64,000 nucleotides of DNA from Candidatus Eiseniibacteriota bacterium. Its GTDB lineage: Bacteria; Orphanbacterota; Orphanbacteria; Orphanbacterales; Orphanbacteraceae. Each line of letters starts with the position of its first letter. Position 1 is the stretch's first letter. This document shows, in pieces, positions 33,004-40,394 of the stretch. Where the stretch lies: contig JAJCZU010000008.1 of the NCBI GenBank assembly GCA_029262235.1, positions 259,621-323,620 on the forward strand. The letters run 5' to 3'. The notes beneath the pieces are model-generated. The model was not told the origin of the DNA. It did not search any database and saw only the letters and a program-made list of their open reading frames with translations. The translations under genes and the position numbers were made by a program.

Positions 33004-34203
33004 TCAGCTGTTCGAACTCTCTTCGGCCAGGCTCTTCTCGATTGCGTTCATGCGGCTTCGCACGACGTCCCAGCTGAAACGGGACTTCACATACGCGCGG
33101 CCGGCTTCGCCGATTTTGTGCGCGAGCGTATCGTCGTTCAGGATGCGGACGGTTTCGCGGGCCCATTCGTCGGGCGTCGAAGCCACAATGACTTCCTTGC
33201 CGACCTTCGCGCCGAGACCTCGCTGGACGTCGGGCGATACGATGCACGGCGTGCCGACCGCCATGGCCTGCAGCACTTTGTTCTGTGTGCCCGCCGCGAA
33301 ACGAAGCGGCGCGACGAACACGGATGCTTCCGCGTGGAACTCCGCGATGTTCTTGACGAAACCGCGCAGCGAAACGCCGTCGCGCGTCGCGAGGTCCTGC
33401 ACGGCTTTCAAGTCGCCCGCGCCCGCGATCACGAAGTCGACGACGTCGCCGAGCTCGTCGCGCACCTTCGGGAGAATGTCGTCGCAGTAGAAACGAACCG
33501 CGTCCGTATTATGAAAGACCTCGAGGTGGCCGAGGAAATTGATGCGTCCGGGTACGCGCATCTTGTCGACGCTCTGAAAGAGGCGCTCGTCGACGCCGTT
33601 CGGAACCACCTGAATGTTTCCGCCCGCGCCCACCGCTTCCAGAATGTCCTTCTCCGCCTGCGAGATCACCCAGCATTCGTCGGCCTTCTCGGCAATCCAC
33701 TTTTCGTAGCGGCGAATGCGCGTCGCTTCCATGCGATAGACCGAACGCAGGAACCACTGGCGATACGGAACGGCCTGCAGCGTTTCGCGCGAGACGACAT
33801 CCGTGAAATCGACGAGGTTGTACGCGCCCTTCACGAGCTGCGCGTACGGGAACACGCGAAACAGATGCGAGTAGACCACATCGTAACCGCCTGCCGAGGA
33901 CATCTCCTCGATCAGGTTCTCCATCTGATTGTCGCGGTAATACCAGACCTGCAGCGGGTCGGACGACAGAATGCCCTGCGCCGCATGCGTATACGACTTG
34001 TTCTTGCTGAGAGCGACCGTTTCGACGCGGTTGCAGACCTTCTCGAGCGTTTTGCGTGAATCCACCTTCACAGGCCCATCGACGAACGTCACGAGATCGA
34101 TCTCGTGGTCGGCCGACAGAACCTGCAGGATATTGAACGCACGCAGGCGATCGCCCTGGTCCGGCGGGTACGGCAGTCTTGATGTCAGAAACAGGATCTT
34201 CAT
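33004..34203 (-). CDS. Glycosyltransferase of the TIGR03087-like sugar transferase family (paralogue 2)
   Basis: 399 residues from ATG 34203 (MKILFLTSRLPYPPDQGDR), the same length as and clearly related to the protein at 28931-30130. Donor half: IQVVPNGVDERLF, INFLGHLEVFHNTDAVRF, RFAAGTQNKVLQAMAVGTPC. The two paralogues sit on opposite strands either side of wza. An inverted repeat TTCCCA/TGGGAA (34224-34244) lies in the upstream region. Confidence 0.83.
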   Translation of the reverse strand: MKILFLTSRLPYPPDQGDRLRAFNILQVLSADHEIDLVTFVDGPVKVDSRKTLEKVCNRVETVALSKNKSYTHAAQGILSSDPLQVWYYRDNQMENLIEEMSSAGGYDVVYSHLFRVFPYAQLVKGAYNLVDFTDVVSRETLQAVPYRQWFLRSVYRMEATRIRRYEKWIAEKADECWVISQAEKDILEAVGAGGNIQVVPNGVDERLFQSVDKMRVPGRINFLGHLEVFHNTDAVRFYCDDILPKVRDELGDVVDFVIAGAGDLKAVQDLATRDGVSLRGFVKNIAEFHAEASVFVAPLRFAAGTQNKVLQAMAVGTPCIVSPDVQRGLGAKVGKEVIVASTPDEWARETVRILNDDTLAHKIGEAGRAYVKSRFSWDVVRSRMNAIEKSLAEESSNS

Positions 34204-34305
34204 GATTGAGGTTCGGCCTTTCCTTCCCAATACTGTAATGGGAACGGCGGCTGCGCTCCACCGAAATCAGGCGGGCGCGGGCCGAATCACGAGGCTGCAG
34301 CGCGA

Positions 34306-35667
34306 TTATTCGAGCGGCGTTTCCTTGTCGAGCAGATCGGGAGCGTCGGTACGGCGCTCCGCCGCGATCTCGTCGTCCAGATGCCGGTCGGGTGCGGTAC
34401 TCTGCGATTCCGCCGCGTCCGGGGTGCCGCCTTGCGCGGCCGGTTCGGGCGCGGCAGCGGCGCGATCCGGCGCCGGTTTCACGCGTTCGAGCAGGACACG
34501 CTGGATCGGCTCCGGCATCGCGATTCCGGCGCGATCGAACGCCTCCTTCACGAGACGAATCGCCTCGCTTCGCGCGCGGCTGAAGTCCGCCTTCCGCTGG
34601 TCGACCCAGGCGAAAGTGCGCAGGTTCACTGTGGAATCGCCGAGTTCGCGGACGAGCGTGAACGGTTCGGGGTCGTTCTTGATGCCGTTGATCCCCGCCA
34701 CCGTACTTTGAATCAGCGCCTGCGCGGTCGTGATGTCTTCCTCGTTCCCGAGGCCGAGATCGAACTGGAAGCGGCGCTCGTCCTTTCGCGAAAAGTTCAC
34801 GATGGTCGATTTGAACACGGTCGCGTTCGGAATGCGCACGTGATTGCCGTCGAACGTCATGAGTATCGTGGCGCGCGAAGTGAGCCGCACCACTTTCCCC
34901 TCGTGCCCTTCGATCAGCACGTGATCGTTCGGTGCGAACGGCTGGCGCAGACTGAGCAGAACGCTGGCTATATAGTTTTCGACGAGGTCGCGAAACGCGA
35001 AGCCGATGGCGAGACCAGCGACTCCGGCCGCGCCGAGTACGGTGCCGACAAGCGCCGTCGCGTCGAGAAGTTCGAGCGCCATCAGCAGACCGGTCAGGAT
35101 CACGGCAAGATGGATGGCGCGACGAACGAGGTCGCGCAGAAAGACGTTGTCCGTCGTCCAGCGGAAGAGCGGTTCCCATGCAGTGAGCACACGCCCGAGC
35201 ATCACGAAGAGCGCGACAAGCAGAATGGCCACGATCACGAGCGGGATCGCGCTGATCGCGCCCCACCCCCGGTCCTCGAGTTCGCCGAGAGCCGCGCGCA
35301 GTCGGCGCTTGATCGAACGCGACTGCTTGATCTCGTTTTCGATCGCGACCACGCCTTCGACCTGGCTGGCCAGATCGGCCGCAAGCTGCAGCGCGCCCGC
35401 CGTCAATACTTCGCCCGTCAGGCGTACCACGCCGACGCGCACTTCAACTGAAACGCCGTTCAGCGATTCGATCCGTGAGTACGTCGCGACTAGACGCTCT
35501 TCGATCTCGAGGTCGCTCCCCGCGTCGATTTCCGCCGCGACCGTGCCGTCGTTCACGACAGTTTCCTGCGCGATGGCAGAGGACGGGATCGCGGCGCTGC
35601 CGGCCAAACCGGCGCACACACAGCAGAGCGAAAGGAACAGCATTCGCAAAAGTCGGTTCGTCATCAT
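34306..35667 (-). CDS. MscS-family mechanosensitive channel with BON domain
   Basis: 453 residues. A signal peptide ends near SAIAQE. A BON-like domain follows at about 50-110 (RIESLNGVSVEVRVGVVRLTGEV). There are three to four TM segments (AIPLVIVAILLVALFVMLG; LAVILTGLLMALELL). The pore helix is glycine/alanine-rich (GTVLGAAGVAGLAIGFAFRDLVENY), followed by the MscS beta domain (FAPNDHVLIEGHEGKVVRLTSRATIL, IPNATVFKSTIVNFSRKD). The family releases solutes on hypo-osmotic shock. ATG 35667 overlaps the pdxT stop (ATGA), so it is translated from the pdx transcript. Confidence 0.88.
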   Translation of the reverse strand: MMTNRLLRMLFLSLCCVCAGLAGSAAIPSSAIAQETVVNDGTVAAEIDAGSDLEIEERLVATYSRIESLNGVSVEVRVGVVRLTGEVLTAGALQLAADLASQVEGVVAIENEIKQSRSIKRRLRAALGELEDRGWGAISAIPLVIVAILLVALFVMLGRVLTAWEPLFRWTTDNVFLRDLVRRAIHLAVILTGLLMALELLDATALVGTVLGAAGVAGLAIGFAFRDLVENYIASVLLSLRQPFAPNDHVLIEGHEGKVVRLTSRATILMTFDGNHVRIPNATVFKSTIVNFSRKDERRFQFDLGLGNEEDITTAQALIQSTVAGINGIKNDPEPFTLVRELGDSTVNLRTFAWVDQRKADFSRARSEAIRLVKEAFDRAGIAMPEPIQRVLLERVKPAPDRAAAAPEPAAQGGTPDAAESQSTAPDRHLDDEIAAERRTDAPDLLDKETPLE

Positions 35668-36281
35668 TTCCCCGTGCCGGCGTGATTGGGTTTCGAGATC
35701 CGGCTCGCCATCTCGATGAACTGTCCATGGATCGCTGTGCAGTCGCTCAGCTCCGGATGAAACGTCGCGGCGAGAATGTTCCCGTGCCGCACGAGAACAG
35801 GATCGTTTTCGTACGTGAGCAGCGTTTCCACTTCGGGCCCGGTTCGCGTAATGCGCGGGGCGCGAATGAAGACGAGATCGAACGTTTCCCCCGCGAAAGT
35901 CGCCTGCGCTTCGAACGACTCGACCTGGCGCCCGTAGGAGTTGCGTTCGACATCGACGGGCAGCAGCCCGAAACTGCGCTGCGGCGGATTCGTGACATTC
36001 TCCGCCAGCAGAATAACACCCATGCACGTGGCGAGCACCGGGCGCCCGGACTGCACGAACGCGCGGAGCGCCTCTTCGAACACGAACGCGTCGATGAGCT
36101 TCAGAAGCGTGGTCGACTCGCCACCCGGAAGCACGAGCGCGTCGACCTCGTTCAGCTGCGCCGGCAGCCGCACTTCGGTCGTGTCGGCTCCGAGCCTGCG
36201 GAGCAGTCGTCCGTGCGCATCGTACGCGCCCTGGAGCGCGAGCAGGCCGATGCGTGGCGAACCGGCCGTACTACCAGCCAC
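35664..36281 (-). CDS. pdxT: Pyridoxal 5'-phosphate synthase glutaminase subunit
   Basis: 205 residues of class I glutamine amidotransferase, giving ammonia to PdxS for PLP synthesis. Seen: [14 protein letters not shown] at the start, [10 protein letters not shown] (glycine oxyanion region), the nucleophile Cys in [15 protein letters not shown], and the His-Glu pair in [11 protein letters not shown]. The only sensible start is GTG 36281, which overlaps the end of pdxS by 11 nt, consistent with coupled translation of a two-subunit complex. Confidence 0.93.
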   Translation of the reverse strand: MAGSTAGSPRIGLLALQGAYDAHGRLLRRLGADTTEVRLPAQLNEVDALVLPGGESTTLLKLIDAFVFEEALRAFVQSGRPVLATCMGVILLAENVTNPPQRSFGLLPVDVERNSYGRQVESFEAQATFAGETFDLVFIRAPRITRTGPEVETLLTYENDPVLVRHGNILAATFHPELSDCTAIHGQFIEMASRISKPNHAGTGK

Positions 36282-37155
36282 GTGTCTGCAGGAGCTCCGC
36301 TTCGGGAAGTTTCGCGACATCGATCCCGCGCATCGCCTGGCCGATTCCTTCGCTCACCTGCGCGAGAATCTCGGGATCACGGTAGTGCGTGGCGGCCTTC
36401 ACGATCGCCTTCGCGCGCGCCGACGGATCCTCGGACTTGAAGATTCCCGAGCCCACGAACACGGCTTCGGCCCCGAGCTGCATCACGAGCGCCGCGTCGG
36501 CCGGCGTCGCGATTCCGCCCGCCGAAAAGTTCGGCACGGGAAGCTTGCCCTCCTTCGCGACCATGCGCAGCAGTTCATAGGGCGCGCCGAGATCCTTCGC
36601 TTCCGTCATGAGCTCTTCGTCGCCGAGCATCGTAAGACGCTTTACGCCCGAAACGACGGCGCGAATGTGTCGCACCGCTTCCACGATATCGCCCGAGCCC
36701 GCCTCCCCCTTCGTGCGGATCATCGCCGCGCCTTCGCTGATGCGACGAAGCGCTTCGCCGAGATTCCGGCAGCCGCACACGAACGGCACCTTGAACGCGT
36801 GCTTGTCGATATGGAACTTCTCGTCGGCCGGCGTCAGCACTTCGCTTTCATCGATGAAGTCGACGTTCAGCGTTTCGAGAATCTGGGCCTCGACGAAGTG
36901 ACCGATCCGCACTTTCGCCATCACGGGAATCGAAACCGCCTTCTGGATCGCGCGGATCATGAGGGGGTCCGACATACGCGCTACGCCGCCGTCACGCCGA
37001 ATGTCCGACGGCACCCGCTCGAGCGCCATCACGGCCGTCGCGCCCGCGTCTTCGGCGATCTTCGCCTGATCGGCGTCGGTCACATCCATGATCACGCCGC
37101 CCTTCAGCATCTCGGCCAACCCCGTCTTCAGTCGGAGCGTTCCTCTTTCGCTCAT
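36271..37155 (-). CDS. pdxS: Pyridoxal 5'-phosphate synthase lyase subunit
   Basis: 294 residues. PdxS condenses ribose-5-phosphate, glyceraldehyde-3-phosphate and ammonia to PLP. The catalytic lysines are K81 ([16 protein letters not shown]) and K149 ([13 protein letters not shown]), and D24 is in [13 protein letters not shown]. The highly conserved [29 protein letters not shown] region is complete (shown in part). It follows the PdxR-like regulator by 50 nt on the same strand. Confidence 0.96.
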   Translation of the reverse strand: MSERGTLRLKTGLAEMLKGGVIMDVTDADQAKIAEDAGATAVMALERVPSDIRRDGGVARMSDPLMIRAIQKAVSIPVMAKVRIGHFVEAQILETLNVDFIDESEVLTPADEKFHIDKHAFKVPFVCGCRNLGEALRRISEGAAMIRTKGEAGSGDIVEAVRHIRAVVSGVKRLTMLGDEELMTEAKDLGAPYELLRMVAKEGKLPVPNFSAGGIATPADAALVMQLGAEAVFVGSGIFKSEDPSARAKAIVKAATHYRDPEILAQVSEGIGQAMRGIDVAKLPEAELLQTRGW

Positions 37156-37205
37156 TTCATTCTCCTTGTGCGCGGGCCTGTTGGGGCCCCGCTTGTGGTT
37201 TCTGT

Positions 37206-38780
37206 CTAAAGTAAAACGTTCGAAGATTCGGTGCGGCGCGATCCCGCGTCCGCCGTTTGTCGTCTGGTGATCAGTTCGCCGATCGTGCGTATCCCCTGTT
37301 CGATGCGATCTTCCGGTTCTTTTGTAAACGAGAGCCGGAACGTGTTCGTTCCGGAGCCGTCGAGATGAAACAGTTCGCCCGGCGCGAAATTGACGCCGGC
37401 GCGGCGCGCCTCGATCAGAAGATCCACCGTGTTCATGGAAACGGGGAGTTCGATCCAGAGCGACATGCCGCCGTCCGGCTTCGTCCAGCGAACGTCAGAC
37501 GGAAAAAAGCGCTCGATGGCGCTCAGCATGGCCTGCATGCGATTGTTGTTGATCGCGAGAACGCGCTCCAGATGCTCGTCGAGAAGCCCGCGTTCGCAGA
37601 AGCGGTGAATCGCGACCTGGGCGAGGCGGCTCGGCGCGAGATCCGTGTACGTCCGGATCTTGCGGAACGGATCGCAGAACGCTTTCGGAACCGCAAGCCA
37701 TCCGAGGCGGAGCCCCGGGAAGAGCATCTTCGAGAACGTGCCGAGGTAGAGCACGTGCTCGTGCCCTTTGAGCGCCTTGAACGACGCAACCGGCTCGCCG
37801 GTGTAACGGAGATCCGCGTCGAAATGATCTTCGAGCAGCGGGACGCCGTGGCGCACCGCGACTTCGAGCACCTCTTTGCGCCGCGCGAGCGGCATCGTAA
37901 TCCCGGTCGGATTCTGGAAGTTCGGCATCGAATAAATCAGTTTGGCGCTGCGGCGCGTCAGTTCGTCGTCGAGCAGGTCCGGACGCATGCCGTGCTCGTC
38001 CATCGCGATCGGGACGAGTTCCGTTTCGTAGAGCTGAAATACGCCGATCGCGTTGTGATACGTCGGCGACTCCACCATGATGCGGTCACCGCGATCGAAG
38101 AGCAGCTTGCTGACGAGATCGAGGCCCTGCTGCGAACCGCCGAGTATGAAGATTTCGTCCTCGTTGATCGACGCCCCCTGCTCGCGAAGGCGGTTTGCGA
38201 GCCATGCCCGCAGAGGCGGGTACCCTTCGCGTGAGCCGTAATCGAGAATGCCCGGCCCCATTTCGGCCATCGTTTCGTTCATGACCGCGCGGAAGTCTTC
38301 GAGGGGAAAGTGATCGGAGTCGGGCACGAGGCCGCCCAGTTCGATGCGCGGCACGTTGTCGGTAACGGAGAGCCGGGCGAGGGCGTCAGGTCCCGATCGC
38401 GTGCGGCGCGACAGCGTGTGCTCGATGCTTCCGCGATTCGCGCCGCGGGGTCGGTTCCGGCCGCGCCCTGTCGGGGCCGCTTCGCCGGTACGAACGCCCG
38501 CGCGGTCCGGACCGCCCATGATCCCACTCGGGCCACGGTCGCCGACATACGTACCGCTCCCGACGCGCGTTTGGACCGAGCCGCGGCGTTCGAGTTCGGA
38601 ATAAGCCTGGGCGACGGTGTTACGGTTCACGCTAAGCAGAACCGCGAGCCGCCTGATCGACGGCAGGCGCTCTCCCGCCCCGAGCTCGCCTTCACGCACG
38701 AGCGCGTCGATGCCGTCCGCGATCTGCTGATGGATCGGCCTGGTTTCCGATCGATCTATGACAATGTTCTGCATGAGCAT
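37206..38780 (-). CDS. pdxR: MocR-family regulator (GntR wHTH plus aminotransferase domain), PdxR-like
   Basis: 524 residues. Residues about 12-80 are a GntR winged helix ([51 protein letters not shown]). The remainder is a fold-type I aminotransferase-like domain with [16 protein letters not shown], whose K would bind PLP. MocR proteins next to pdxST are usually PLP-sensing activators named PdxR. Here it is upstream and co-directional with pdxST, whereas PdxR genes are usually divergent. ATG 38780 fits the promoter at 38812-38840 with a 25-nt leader, ruling out the longer frame. Confidence 0.8.
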   Translation of the reverse strand: MLMQNIVIDRSETRPIHQQIADGIDALVREGELGAGERLPSIRRLAVLLSVNRNTVAQAYSELERRGSVQTRVGSGTYVGDRGPSGIMGGPDRAGVRTGEAAPTGRGRNRPRGANRGSIEHTLSRRTRSGPDALARLSVTDNVPRIELGGLVPDSDHFPLEDFRAVMNETMAEMGPGILDYGSREGYPPLRAWLANRLREQGASINEDEIFILGGSQQGLDLVSKLLFDRGDRIMVESPTYHNAIGVFQLYETELVPIAMDEHGMRPDLLDDELTRRSAKLIYSMPNFQNPTGITMPLARRKEVLEVAVRHGVPLLEDHFDADLRYTGEPVASFKALKGHEHVLYLGTFSKMLFPGLRLGWLAVPKAFCDPFRKIRTYTDLAPSRLAQVAIHRFCERGLLDEHLERVLAINNNRMQAMLSAIERFFPSDVRWTKPDGGMSLWIELPVSMNTVDLLIEARRAGVNFAPGELFHLDGSGTNTFRLSFTKEPEDRIEQGIRTIGELITRRQTADAGSRRTESSNVLL

Positions 38781-38811
38781 GACACTTACCACCCCGGCTG
38801 TTGATCCACCT

Positions 38812-38840
38812 ATTATATCGGCAAGATTTCTTACAGACAA
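38812..38840 (-). promoter_or_regulatory. Sigma-70 promoter of the pdxR-pdxS-pdxT-mscS operon
   Basis: On the minus strand TTGTCT (38840-38835) and a perfect TATAAT (38817-38812) are 17 nt apart. The predicted start is about 25 nt before ATG 38780. Confidence 0.8.
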
Positions 38841-38851
38841 TACGAATTGTC
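38836..38851. promoter_or_regulatory. Palindromic operator candidate over the -35
   Basis: GACAAT-ACGA-ATTGTC is a perfect 6-bp inverted repeat with a 4-nt spacer covering the -35 of the pdxR promoter. It is a good place for autoregulation by PdxR, though PdxR sites described elsewhere are mostly direct repeats. Confidence 0.5.
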
Positions 38852-38876
38852 ACAAAGTGTCCCATGACGGTGGTGA

Positions 38877-38960
38877 GTGGGGGTGGGTCCTGACGCGCCG
38901 GGACACCCCGATCTCGACGGGGCTCGATCGGGGCCCCGTCCGGCGCGCCACCCACCCCAC
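38877..38960. repeat. Intergenic palindromic element, family 2 (copy C)
   Basis: Stem GTGGGGGTGGGT (38877-38888) pairs with ACCCACCCCAC (38950-38960) with one bulged G. CGCGCCG (38894-38900) pairs with CGGCGCG (38941-38947). Inside, CCCCGATC (38906-38913) pairs with GATCGGGG (38926-38933), and its loop GACGGGG (38916-38922) pairs with CCCCGTC (38934-38940), a possible H-type pseudoknot. The same layout recurs at 59545-59625. A purine tract (38962-39047) follows. Confidence 0.75.
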
Positions 38961-38961
38961 T

Positions 38962-39184
38962 TTTCGAGCGAGAAGAAGGGGGAAGGGAAAAGGGAATAGA
39001 AAGGAGATGGAGAGAAGAAAGAGGAGAAAGAGAATGGAGGGCCAAGGGGAGCCGGAACTGCATGGGAACAGAAAGAGAGGACAGGATCGGGGCGTCTGGG
39101 GACTGACACGCTCCCCGGGCACGACTCCTGACTCGCCTCCAGGGTGCCGGTCCGGAAGTCGGCGAGGAATACGGGACGGCGAGT
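38962..39184. other. Polypurine tract and featureless spacer
   Basis: Between family-2 copy C and family-1 copy B lies a stretch that is almost entirely A/G on the plus strand to about 39047, followed by mixed sequence. I see no coding pattern in any frame. Confidence 0.5.
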
Positions 39185-39281
39185 GAGGCGCGAGGAGTTG
39201 TTCTCCGTATCCCGCTCGGCCTCCGTACTTGGCCATTTGGCCAGGTCGAGCGGGTCGAGGAGAACAACGACCTCGCGCCTC
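39185..39281. repeat. Intergenic palindromic element, family 1 (copy B)
   Basis: GAGGCGCGAGG (39185-39195) pairs perfectly with CCTCGCGCCTC (39271-39281). GTTGTTCTCC (39197-39206) pairs perfectly with GGAGAACAAC (39259-39268). An internal loop GTAT/TCGA follows, then CCCGCTCGGCC (39211-39221) with GGTCGAGCGGG (39244-39254), and the apical TGGCC-ATTT-GGCCA. Copy A at 9554-9648 has the same order of stems, internal loop and apical sequence. Confidence 0.8.
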
Positions 39282-39344
39282 TCCACCATACGTCCCTCTC
39301 CGCTTCCGGAGCCGAACGCCCGACTCTGGGGTATGCTAGCCAGA

Positions 39345-40394
39345 ATGAGTGCTGCCCGTACCATTATTACCGTTCTGTGCATGGTCGCCGGATTCGCCGC
39401 GACGTTGTCGCTGATCCCGTTCGAGGCGTGGCCGGTCGAGCTTGCGGCAAGCTTCCGCCTGCAGATCGCCGTGGTCGCAACGCTGGCGGCTGCGCTGGCG
39501 CTCGGCCTGCGGGCCCGCGCGCCGGCCATGATCGCGGGAGCCGCGGCCCTGATCTGCTGGGCTTCTGTCCTTCCGTTTGCCGTCCCCGGGCCGAAGGACG
39601 ATACGGCGGAGGCGTTTGGGCGGGAGGCCTCTTCATTCCGCGTTCTGACGATCAACCTCGAATGGTCGAATCGAAATGCAAATGCCGTGCTCGGCGCGGT
39701 GCGCGAGGCGAACCCGGACATCCTCGTCCTTCAGGAAGTGGACAACTGGTGGCGCGAGCAGTTCGGCGCGCTCACGGACATCTTTCCGATGCAGCGATTC
39801 GATCCCCTTTCGCGCCGGCCGGGAGTCGCGGTTCTTCTCGGGAAGAAGATCGAACTCCGCGACGAGGCGTGGCTGCCGCTTCACGGACGCCCGTATGCCG
39901 ATTTCGTGCTCGCGGTCGCGCGGGAAGGCGGCTCCGGATCGGAGGGTGGCCTCGAATCGCCCGGCTCGACAATGGCGCCCGCGTTTCGCCTTACGGCGCT
40001 GCATGCGCTCCCGCCACGGTCGGCCCTGCTTTATCGCGCGCGGAAACGCCAGCTCGACGACGTGCGCGGGCATCTGCTCGCGCACGCAACGACGGAACCG
40101 CAGCTCGTGGTCGGCGACTTCAACACGACGATCTGGTCCCCTTCCTATAGAAAATTCACGCGTGAACTGCATCTCGAACGGGCTCGCCTCGGCTACGGTC
40201 TCGTGCCCACATGGCCTACATGGAATACGTTGCTTCAAGTGCCGATTGACCATATTCTGCACTCGCCAGGTTTCGTCGCGACCAATACGAGATCGATCAC
40301 GATCCCGGGCAGCGACCATCACGGCCTCCTCGCCGACGTGCGACTGAAAGCGCACGCACACGGGGACGAGCCTGCACCGGCGAAGGATTCATGA
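39345..40394 (+). CDS. Membrane-anchored endonuclease/exonuclease/phosphatase-fold protein
   Basis: 349 residues. Three hydrophobic segments occupy about 1-90, then an EEP domain: VLTINLEWSNRNANAVLGAV, DILVLQEVDNWW (metal-binding E), QLVVGDFNTTIW (D and N), and GSDHHGLLADVRL (catalytic H). EEP members cleave nucleic acids, phosphoinositides or other phosphodiesters; the substrate here is unknown. ATG 39345 is preferred to ATG 39333. A TATGCT at 39332-39337 would be a very close -10, so the promoter is uncertain. The stop overlaps the next start (ATGA). Confidence 0.8.
   Translation: MSAARTIITVLCMVAGFAATLSLIPFEAWPVELAASFRLQIAVVATLAAALALGLRARAPAMIAGAAALICWASVLPFAVPGPKDDTAEAFGREASSFRVLTINLEWSNRNANAVLGAVREANPDILVLQEVDNWWREQFGALTDIFPMQRFDPLSRRPGVAVLLGKKIELRDEAWLPLHGRPYADFVLAVAREGGSGSEGGLESPGSTMAPAFRLTALHALPPRSALLYRARKRQLDDVRGHLLAHATTEPQLVVGDFNTTIWSPSYRKFTRELHLERARLGYGLVPTWPTWNTLLQVPIDHILHSPGFVATNTRSITIPGSDHHGLLADVRLKAHAHGDEPAPAKDS

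Noticed and set aside
34224-34244. TTCCCA/TGGGAA inverted repeat as promoter of the glycosyltransferase pair
   Set aside because: No matching -35/-10 pair could be placed; retained only as a remark in that gene's entry.
34306-36027. Extended N-terminus for the MscS protein running into pdxT
   Set aside because: The extra sequence is antisense-like, basic and without signal features; the start at 35667 overlaps the pdxT stop and begins a proper signal peptide.
38876-39281. Treating the palindromes in this gap as CRISPR or as rho-independent terminators
   Set aside because: No regularly spaced repeats and spacers, no T-runs, and the location between divergent promoters does not need a terminator.
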